64,000 nucleotides of DNA, from assembly GCF_905171775.1 (NCBI RefSeq), contig NC_053494.1, positions 199,723,044-199,787,043 on the forward strand. The letters run 5' to 3'. Within the stretch, counting starts at the first letter, position 1. Each line of letters opens with the position of its first letter. The stretch is from Rana temporaria. Taxonomy: Eukaryota; Chordata; Amphibia; Anura; Ranidae. Shown here piece by piece: positions 24,501 through 35,200 of this stretch. Made by a program: the position numbers and the translations under genes. A model generated the notes under the pieces. It made no database searches and had not been told where the DNA came from. It worked only from the letters and a program-made list of their open reading frames with translations.

Positions 24501-27500
24501 CGCGTACAGGGGGGAGGGTAGAAACTGACAGGATCAGCCGGGTATTTCAGATGTTACATGGGGGCAAATTACCCAGCACAAGCAGTGTGCTGTTATTAAT
24601 GCTTTAAGAGAACTGTATCCATTTTTTCTTTTTTGGGTCAACGAACGCTTTAACTTCTGCTACAGCACATATAACTTTAAGAGAAAGTCCTACCTTTCAT
24701 GTACAGGTAACTGTGAAAATATGGTGGTCCTCCTCCATTGAAGAGAGTGACCCTGGATGTCATCAGTTCCTCATCAGTGTCTATGTGGCTGTCCACTTCC
24801 TCATCACTGTCCAGAAACTGCAGAGAAAATGCAACAGTATGTGAAACCCGAACAGTCAACTGAACAAGGCAAATCCTCAAAAAATCCAGGGACTATCTTA
24901 GCAAAGCAAAACACCAACATACAATATTCATGTCCAAGTTGGATCTGACACAGGAAACAGCTGCCTGTCCTGCGTTAGAAGTCCACAAATATTTTATTCA
25001 CACTGTCTTGAGAAAAAGCATAATGCCTTTTTGTCAACAGTACTTTATTATACATTTATATATAAATGTTTTATATCTTTTGTGAATTATTTGTACAATA
25101 TCCTTATTTTACAAATACACAATGGGGCCGATTTACTAAAACTAAAAAGAGTGCAAAATCTGGTGCGGTTGTCCATGGTAGCCAATCAGCTTCTAATTTC
25201 AGCTTGTTCAGTTAAAGGGGTTGTAAAGGTAATTTAGGGGGGTACCTTATTTTGATACTCACTGAATCCAGACTTCCACACTGAGATCCATAGCTGCTGG
25301 GCTTGGAAATTCGAGGTATCTCCTCATCGGTTAGGTGGCCATCACTTGAGTTCCTAGCATCAATTGAACCTGTTGGGCCCTCATCAAACTCTTCATGGTC
25401 ATAATCGGATTCCACGTCAGGTGGGTAGCTATAAATGGGTTCTTGAGCATCTTCGCTGTTGCTCTGGTTATCAGACAAACACTGGTAAATGCTCTCTGAC
25501 CTATCCGAGATGGCAGTATAAGCATCTTGAGAAGACATTGGCTCCAGTGGAGAAACTTGGGAATCTGTAGAGTTGCCAATGAGGTCTTCAGGGATTTTCA
25601 TGTAGGTACCGTCCTCAGAGAAGCTATCATTGGTTCCCAGGATGTCGTCTTCCAACAGCATAGGTGGCGGAGGTGGCAAAAATTCATCATCTGCATGGAA
25701 TCCTTCATCCACTTCTTCCTCAGCCAGAGGTGCAACCAAGCTCCCTTCCACATGTAGAGTTCCATCAATTCCATTCTCCAGGCTGTTGGCACTCTCATCC
25801 AAATGACCAAAGTCCAAGAGCTCCAAGAACTCTTGTGCCACTCTGGAGGCTTCCTTCTCCAACTTGTGTATCTCCTCTTCTCGCTTTCGCGTTACCTCAT
25901 TCCGGGTATCAATGCACGAGATGGAGACGCCATCCAGTTTCTGTTCTTGGTGGAGTTTCTCAATCTCTTTCTCCAGTCTTAGTATCTCATCCATTTGTCT
26001 TCTCTCCTCTTCCTGCAGCAAAACGTTCTCCAGGTTCCGAGCCCTCTCCTGCTCTTCCTAAAAAGGTAAAAAACCATCTCCATTTGTAAATAGATTTTAA
26101 AATTTGATTAGCACTTTAAAAAGGTTTGAACTTTTCAAATCTATAAAAAAGAGCTATAATCCTGATGTCAAAGGAGAACATATAGTAAGTGAAAAGGATG
26201 AGATATTGACCTTAAGAGATCAAAGGCAGAACAAGACATTTGGTGTAAGATACAAGGGCACAACTTAATATTGCACCAGGACCCCCATGGTTTTTAGTCA
26301 TGTCTTTTCTTACTGGTTTAATTTCCAACCAAACTTAAAACAAGAACAATCTATGATTTTAGCTCAGATAGCGATGCCATCTGTGTGTCTCTCCCTCCAG
26401 CAGCTGAGAGCCTACAGAGAATCGCTCTGTAATTGCCATGCCAATCGTTTTAATTGGGGGGGGGGGCCCAGTATGATGTTGGGGGGGGGTCAGGGCCCCC
26501 TGTGGCCCCAGGCTAGTGACGCCTCTGGTCAGCCTATACCGAACAGTATGGAACTACATGGTCACCTACACGTCCATGAAGAAATAGCTGCCAATCATGG
26601 CATTCAGGACATCAAACATTACCATTTCTAGTATGAGAATATAAGCTAAACAGCTAGTTTCCAAGGCCACATGCACACCAGGCAAATAGCCAGATTGTGC
26701 CCAATCTTGGCATTTTTGTGATCCCTGGGTGGCACAGGTCCAGCATCTGCCCCATAACCACAGTCTGTCAAAGTCTACGACATGCTAAATACACTGCAGC
26801 TGGACCCTGTGTATGGAGTGGTACTCATGTTTAAGGCCTTATGTGTCTAGGAATGTATGCCTGGAACACAGGTGTTTTGTGTCCCTTAACGCATATGTAG
26901 CGAGGTCCCGGACCTCTAGAGGGCCTAATAGTGAACTCACGAGTCAGAGACGACATCCTTCTTGATAGAGTGGGTTACAAGGCATGGTGGGTCTAATACA
27001 AGCTAAAATGATGGGCGCCATATGCTTTTTGAATGCAAAGAAACTTATCGTCTCTTGAACAAGAAGTGTGGGAGAGAGGGTTCAGGCCAAGACACCCTTA
27101 AAGCGGAGTCCCAGCCGTGCTGAGGGAAGCCGCCACGAAGCCAGAGATGCAGGGAGGGTAAATCTGCCAAGGATGTGACACAGGAAGGAGCAGAAGCTGC
27201 GACCTAGATGGGGTAAGTGCTGTGCCAACTGACTGACCGACCAGGGGGGGGGGGGGGGTTTGTAAGTGCTGGGGTGTTGTTGGGATGTCTTGTTTGCCGC
27301 CCCCCAAAATATACAGCACCAGTATCCGCCACTGAATGCAACCCCCCTAATTGGGTGTACCACTCCGTACAGCATACAGCCATAAAGTATTCATGGACTG
27401 ACAGGCTGCAGGCAGTGGGACTGGATACTGCAATGGAGCCACCCAGGCACAAGAAAATGTCAGGACTGTAAATGTTGTTTTACTAGAAGTTAGTATGGCT

Positions 27501-30500
27501 GACTATTTTATTCTGCTCAAAGCTTGTTGCCAAAAGCTGCTATGAGCTGCAGCTTTTAGCTTTTAACAATTGGAGGTTGATTAACTGCAACTGGAGAGTG
27601 CAAAATCTGGTGCAGCCGTGCATGGCAGCCAATCAGCTTCTAAGGCTGGCCATACATTATGCAAGTTTCCTGTACAATTTTCCTTTAGATTTACCAAAAC
27701 CATATAATATGCGGTCACACCTAAACACTTTCAATTTGTATGCAATCAGGCAGACCCTTGCACTACATACAGTAGTTGAGGGTAAATATAAAGGAAACTG
27801 AATAAAAAATAAATGTATGGCCAGCTTTACTTCAGCTTATTCAATTAATCTTCGACAAGGAAACAAATCTAAACATTGAATTCTATGCAGAGCTGCACCA
27901 GGTTTTTTTGCACTCAAATTTTAATAAATCAACCCCCTGATGCATCTGACTTTTATAGGTTGTAGAAGTATTGCTGTACTTCAGGATGACTAACCTGTGC
28001 AGCGCGGAGCTCAGCCTCCAGTCTCTCCTGCTCCCTAGGAAAAATAAAAATAAAAATAATAAAGAACAACCCATAAGCACACATACTCAACTTATAAAGG
28101 TATACAAGCCTATTCCTTATGTCAGAACTCAACACTTATTCTGCTCAAAAGCGGTGACAGCTAATTTTTCATCTAAGACCCCTATCGCACTGTGGACTAG
28201 GGCTGCCACCTGTCCGGGATTCACCCGGACAGTGTGGGTTTTGGAATCCTGTGTCCGGGTTTCAGTCCATCTGAAACTCGGACACATCGGTGGCAGCCCT
28301 GCAGCACCAGTCCTCCGATCAGCTTCCAGTGCTTTTAATTATATTGGTTGGGTCACTTTAACTGAGGTATAAAAATGTATAGGAAATAGTGCAGCGCAAT
28401 ATAAATACAATTACAAAACACAGTTGTTATAGCAATAACAAATTAATCATGAATGGTGCATAAATAATGCAAAAAAATTAAAAAAAACTGTCCAAAAAGT
28501 GAAAAATTCCAAAGGAATAGGGTGACAACCACTCCAAATCTTCACCGGTGACTTTTAACTTTAAATAAGTGATCCCTCCACCGTTAAGAATGGCTACTCT
28601 CACCTTAAGGTATGGACCCCTGTTTTACCAGGCAGTCATACCAGCAGAAATCGATAGACAGATTGGTGCAATATGTGGATAGCAAACTTCTTAGGCTCGG
28701 CAGCATTGAAATCGAGGATAAGAGAAAAAACAGATCTAAGTGCTCTCTGCTTTAAAAACGGCTAAGGTTTATTAAAAAGGCATTAACAGGCTACTCACAT
28801 TAGCCCGAAAGGCAAAACGGGAGAAAGGAATTACACACAACATGTGTCTTCTTAGAGATGGCAGCAAGCAACTTCAGGCTCCTTCCCCTGTACGCGTTAC
28901 GTTGTAGCAACTTCCTCAGCGGTATGCTGCCGAGCCACATATTGCACCAATCTGTCTATCGATTTCTGCTGGTATGACTGCCTGGTAAAACAGGGGTCCA
29001 TACCTTAAGGTGAGAGTAGCCATTGGAGTGCCCTATTCCTATTCCTATTCCTTTGGAATTTTTCACTTTTCGGACTGTTTTTTTTTGCATTATTTATGCA
29101 CTATTCATGATTAATTTGTTATTGGTATAACAACTGTTTTGCACTTTAGTTTAATTGTATTAAACTAAATGCCTCCTGGCCATGGGTGGCCATCTGTAAG
29201 CCCGGGGGTCCCATAGTCTTCTATTGCCCGGGGGCCCCATGAAGTTGTCATGTCCGCCCCCTGACTTGACTCCCTGCCGGCTGTCACCTAGTATTATTGG
29301 GGGAGAGAGGAGAGGGCCAAGCATGGGATTAAGCATTAAAGTGGTTGTAAACCCCACTATTTGGACCTTTTACCTACAGGTAAGCCCTATAATAAGGCTT
29401 ACCTGTAGGTAAGGAGAATATCTCCTAAACCTGCACCGGTTTAGGAGATATTCCCCCGCAATGCGGGCGGCGCATGCGCAGGGGGGAATCCACGGCTGAA
29501 GGACCGGCATCCGCCGGACCCTGCCGATTTTAAATCTCCCGTGCGCACGCGCGGGAGTGACGTCATCGCCGCTCCAGCCAATCACAGAGCGGAGCGGCGA
29601 TGCCCGGAAGACATGCCGGAGCAAGATGACATCCTGCTCGGCGTGGACCAGATAAGTGGTACACACCTCGTTCCGAGGTAAGTATTTCATAATAGGCTAG
29701 TATGCGGTGCATACTAGCCTATTATGCCTTTTGCATTGCAGGTTTAGGAAAAATAAAAAAAAGTTTATGCGGTTTACAACCGCTTTAAGTACAGGTTTTT
29801 GCATAAAAAATCTAAAGCTACCTGTGGGCACCCAGGTGCCTTCTACTGAACCAAGTTAAAAGAAATCTAAAGCTGAATTTTGTTCTGCCTACATTTTGTC
29901 TTCCTCAGTTAGACCCCCATACACACTATTCGATTTTCTGCAGATTTTTGTCTTCAGATTTACCAAAACCATCTAATATGGAGGTCAAACCTTAAGAGTT
30001 TCAATGTTTATACAATCAGGCAGGCCCTTGCACTACATGGTATGGTGAATCTGAAGACAAAAATCTGCAGACAAACTAATAGTGTGTATGGGGGTCTTAC
30101 TCCCCTCCTGCCCAAGATTTTATTAAAGTGGAGGTTCACCCGAAAAGTTAATTTTTAACATTAGATTGAGGCTCATTTTGTGAAGGGGAATCGGGTGTTT
30201 TTTTTAAATCGAAGCCGTACTTACCGTTTTAGAGATGCATCTTCTCGCCACTTCCGGGTATGGGCTGCGGGACTGGGCGTTCCTATTTGATTGACCAGGC
30301 TTTCGACGGTCGCATACATTGAGTCACGATTTTCCGAAAATAGCCGAACGTTGGTGCGACAGGAGCCGTATAGAGCCGCACGACGTTCGGCTTCTTTCAG
30401 CTACTCGTGACGCGATGTATGCGACGTCGGAAGCCTGTCAATCAAATAGGAACGCCCAATCCCGAAGCCATACCCGGAAGCGGCGGAGAAGATCGCTCTC

Positions 30501-32201
30501 TAAAACGGTTAAGTACAGTTCGATTTAAAAACAACACCCGATTCCCCTTCACAAAATGAGCCTCAATCTAATGTTAAAAAAAACATTTCGGTTAACTCCC
30601 ACTTTAAATACAGTGGAACCTTGAATTACAAGCATAATCCGTTCCAGGAGAATGCTTGTAATCCAAAACACTTGCATATCCAAGCGAGTTTCCCCATAGA
30701 AGTCAATAGAAACAACGAGAATTCATTCCACATGCAATACAGCATGTGGCCAGAGGTGGGGGGCGCTGGAGAGCCTCAGGGACAGCTCGGAAAGGCTGCG
30801 AACGGCTCCGAACCGTTCCGAGTGTCACCGGCGTCCCGCACCTCTGGCCAAATGCGGTTACTGCACACCCCATTAGCTTGAATTCTGCTCGTTTTGCGAG
30901 ACAACACTCGCAAACAGAGTCAGGATCTTTTTTTAAAAGTTGCTCGTCTTTTAAAAACGCTCGTTAACCACATTATTCTTAACCAAGGTTCCACTGTACC
31001 TTATTTTATATCCAGTGATGTAATCACCTACATCTCTGTGTTTCTCTATGTAATGCAGGTAGACCATGGCTGGTGGGAGGGGCCTGCCGGTTGCTGTACA
31101 TAGCACCCTGCCTTAGTATTCTTCTCAAGAGTCCTTAGCCCTAACGCTAGCAGTGGGCTGAATATCAGCCAGTCAGTCCGGAGGAGTCTGCGTTCCAGGG
31201 CAGGCTGTATTTGCATGCAGGTAACTCCCCCACATGTGACGCCCTCTGGAATGAAAAGAACTGAAGTCCAATAAATGAAAAGGGGTAGGCCTGGAAAGTA
31301 AAGCTGGGGAGGAAAGTTGACAAAGTGGCGCCCCTCCAGCTGTTGCAGAACTACAAGTCACATGAGGCTTTGCAAGGCTGACAGTTACAAGCAAGACTCC
31401 CTCAGGCCATGATGGGACTTTTAGTTCTGCAACAGCTGGAGGGCCCACCAGTTTCTAGAATCCCAGGCCCCTGCCAACCTATATAGTGGGGTGCCCAGAG
31501 CAGGAGCGGTGTGTATGTTTAATAATCCTGTGATTATGTCCAGTGAACTCCTCTCCTCTCTACCTCCTCTCTTCCTCTTGTCGTCTCTTCCTTTCCTCCT
31601 CTTCTCGTCTCTTCCTCTCCTCCTCCAGTTTTCTCTGCTCCTCAGCTCCCTCCTCCGCCTCTCCTCCTCTTCCTTCCTCTTCCTCTCTTCCTCCTCTCGT
31701 CTCTTCCCTTTCCTCTTCCAGCATTTGCCGATAGAGGTGTCTGGCCGCCCTCCCGCGCCAGTGCTTCTGGAACTGCAGAGCCGAGCGTTGGAGGCGCACA
31801 AAGGCGGCCCTCCAGTAGTGAGCCCGGTAGTTCTTCTGAATGATGATAATATGAGACGGACGGTTTTATAATGCTTCCTGGAAATTAGGAAAACAAAAAA
31901 TAAAATGTACTTCACATTAAATATGGTGACAACCACTATATTCCCTTAGGGCCCTTTCACACTGGTGCGTTTTTGCGGTAAAAATAGCGCTATTAAAACA
32001 CTCATAAACACTCCCCCATGCCCCCTCCATTGAAATGAATTAAAAACCGCTGTAAAAACGGAGCGTTAAATCGTTTTTAATTCATTTCAATGGAGAGGGG
32101 CATGGGGAGCGTTTTAATAGCGCTATTTTTTACCACAAAAACGCACCAGTGTGAAAGGGCCCTAATGCTAATTATATATATATATATATACTATATATAT
32201 A

Positions 32202-32233
<32 letters not shown>

Positions 32234-35200
32234 ACACATACATACATACATACATACATACACATACACATACATGTATATATACACACATTTTTATATA
32301 ATATATATATATATTTATATATATTAAAATATATTATAGGCTTCCTCCCTACCCCCACCCTAAGACTAGACAGTTAAAGGAGAAGCAGTGGACTAATATC
32401 TTGCAGGGGACCTTCTCTTTATGTGCAGTTTCACTTTTATTTACAGGTTTCCCCCTACCCCAATCCCATGGACTGGACAGTGAAAGGAGAAGTAGTGGAC
32501 CAATGTCTTGCTGGGGACCTGACCTGTATGTGCACTTTCCCTTTTACTTATAGGCCTCTTGCCTTCCCTCACCCTATGACTGGACAGTGCAAGAAAAAGC
32601 AGTTGTGTCTAAGGTCTTGCAGGGGACCTGCTCTTTATGTGCAGTTTCACTTTTATTTACAAGTCCTCTCCTCAAGCCTATTCTATGGGGTTATTTACGA
32701 AAGGCAAATCCACTTTGAAATACAAATGCAAGTGCACTTGAAATTGCACTGAAAGTGCACTTGGGAGGGCAGTCGCTGTGGATCCCGAGGGGGACATGCA
32801 AGGAAAAAAAAAAAACAGCATTTTAGCTTGCATATGATTGGATAATAAAATCAGCAGAGCTTCCCCCTCATTTCAGATCTTCCCTCTCAGATTTACAGCG
32901 ACTCTGCACTTCCAAATGCACTTTCAACTTGTAGTGCAAAGTGGATTTGCCTTTCATAAATAACCCCCTATGACTGGACAGTGCAAGAAGAAGCAGTGGA
33001 CTAATTTCTTGCAGGGGACCTGCACTTTATGTGCAGTTTCAATGTATTATTTACAGGTCCCCTCCTTACCCCCATCGAATGACTGGACAGTGAAAGTAGA
33101 AATCAGCAGACTAATGTCTGGCAGGGTACCTGATTTGTATGTGCAGTTTTCACTTTCAGGTCTCCCCCCTACCCTATAAATGTGACAGTGAAAGGAGAAG
33201 TAGCAGACAAATGTCTGTCCGGGACCTGCCCTTTATGTGCAGTTTCACTTTTACTTACAGGTCTCCTCCCTAATCCCATCCTTTGACTGTATAATAAGGC
33301 TGCTTTCACACCTGAGCGTTTTGTCGCCTGAAGCGTGAAGCTCCAAAAACGCTAGAGGGGAAAAAATACATTATTCCCAATGGAGATGGTTCACATCTTC
33401 ACTCCAAAACGCCTGAAGCCGAACGCCTGAAGCTCAAACAAGTTCTGGACCCTTTTTTGCCGCTCGAATCGGGCCGATTTGGGTGTTTTTGAACGTTTGT
33501 ATTCCCATGAAAACTAATGGAAACGATCGATTCAAGCGTCTAGCGCGACAACGCGCGTTTCTACGGGCGTTTTGTCGCTTTAATCTGTTCTGTGAAATAG
33601 AACATTCACCCAGGAAGAAGATAAAAAAAATATACAAACATAGCAACAAGTGATAAAATAGATGAGCATTTTTCCTATTGGCTAAAATAAAAAACGACAA
33701 AGTTCAAAAACGTCGGAAAACGCTGTATGCAAACGCGTGAATACGCCGGAAAAAACGACCGAAAGTGCTACGCTCAGGTGTGAATGCGGCCTAAAAGAAT
33801 AAGCAGTGGGCTGAAGAGTTCCATCACTCTGCTCTCTCCTCCAAATCAATATACTTCTAGCAATGCCACACAACTGAATGTGCTGCTTCTCTCTGTCCCC
33901 TGCTGTACAGGGAGGGCAAGAGACTGAGCCCAAATTAGAGTCAGGTACTTACATGTAAGCTATAGGATTGCATACATTATTTTTTAGGTATAAACGTTTT
34001 CTTTTACTTTAATGGATTTTATTTCAGCTGACATTTACCAGGACTGATACAAACTAGTGGACTAAAATCTACAAAATGTGAGACATGCATAAAACATCAA
34101 AGTCCTATGAAGAATACTGTCAGTTAAAGGTTACAATGATGATTTCAATGGACGCTTGCTGGAAATACTTCCCTTTAAAAGAAAAACATTACTACCTAGT
34201 CCTACATCCTGTCCTCCGAGCCCAAATAACATCGGGGGCTAAAAATAGAAAAGCTCATTTATCAGCCTATTTCCAATCACTGTACAACCCGGACAACGTC
34301 CTTCCACCGCTTCCTAAAGAATGCGAGACTTTTTTCTTTAACTCCATAACACCCTATGCCATTTGTCGGTCAACCAAAACACTGCACGTCACCACATTCC
34401 GTACACCAAACCCGAGGATCGGGGTCAGAACCCGGGCACAACTACTCCGGGCACAGAGGGCCAGATTCACATAGAATTATGTTACTCCACGGCGGCGTAA
34501 CGTATCCCATTTACGTTACACCTCCGCAGGTTTACAGCGTAAGCGCCCGATTCACAAAGCACTTATCTGTAAACTTGCGGCGGTGTAACGTAAATCCGAT
34601 CGGCGCAAGCCCGCCTAATTCAAATGGGGCGGGCACCATTTAAATTAGGCGCGTTCCCGCGCCGAACGTACTGCGCATGCTCCGTCGGGAAAATTACCCG
34701 ACGTACATTGCGCTAAATGACGTCGCACGGACGTCATTTGTTTAGACGTTAACGTAAATGGCGTCCAGCGCCATTCACGGACGACTTACGCAAACGACGT
34801 GAATTTTTCAATTTCGACGCGGGAACAACGGCCATACTTAACATGGCTTAGAACACCTAGGAGGTAGCCCTAATTTTACGCGGCGTAACTCGACGGAAAC
34901 TACGTAAAGTTCGATCGACGGGCAGCGCGCACGTTCGGGAATCGCCGTAACTAGTCATTTGCATATTCTACGCCGACCGCAATGGCCTCGCCACCTAGCG
35001 GCCAGCCTAGAATTGCATCCTTAAAGCGGTGGTTCCCCCTTAAAAACAACTTTTTTTTATTCCACTGCCCCCCCACATTACAATCGAATTAAGGCTCTTA
35101 TTTTTTTTTTGCTGCTGTACATACCTTGATACAGCATCTTCACCCGTGCATCCGGGTTGCGAGTCCCGCGGGAGTGGGCGTTCCTCACATGCTGTTGATT

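Noticed and set aside
31421..31936. 171-codon minus-strand frame containing SRKHYKTVRL
   Set aside because: Only its start is MYO10; after the 1-bp loss it follows the wrong frame through exon 11 and runs into the intron.
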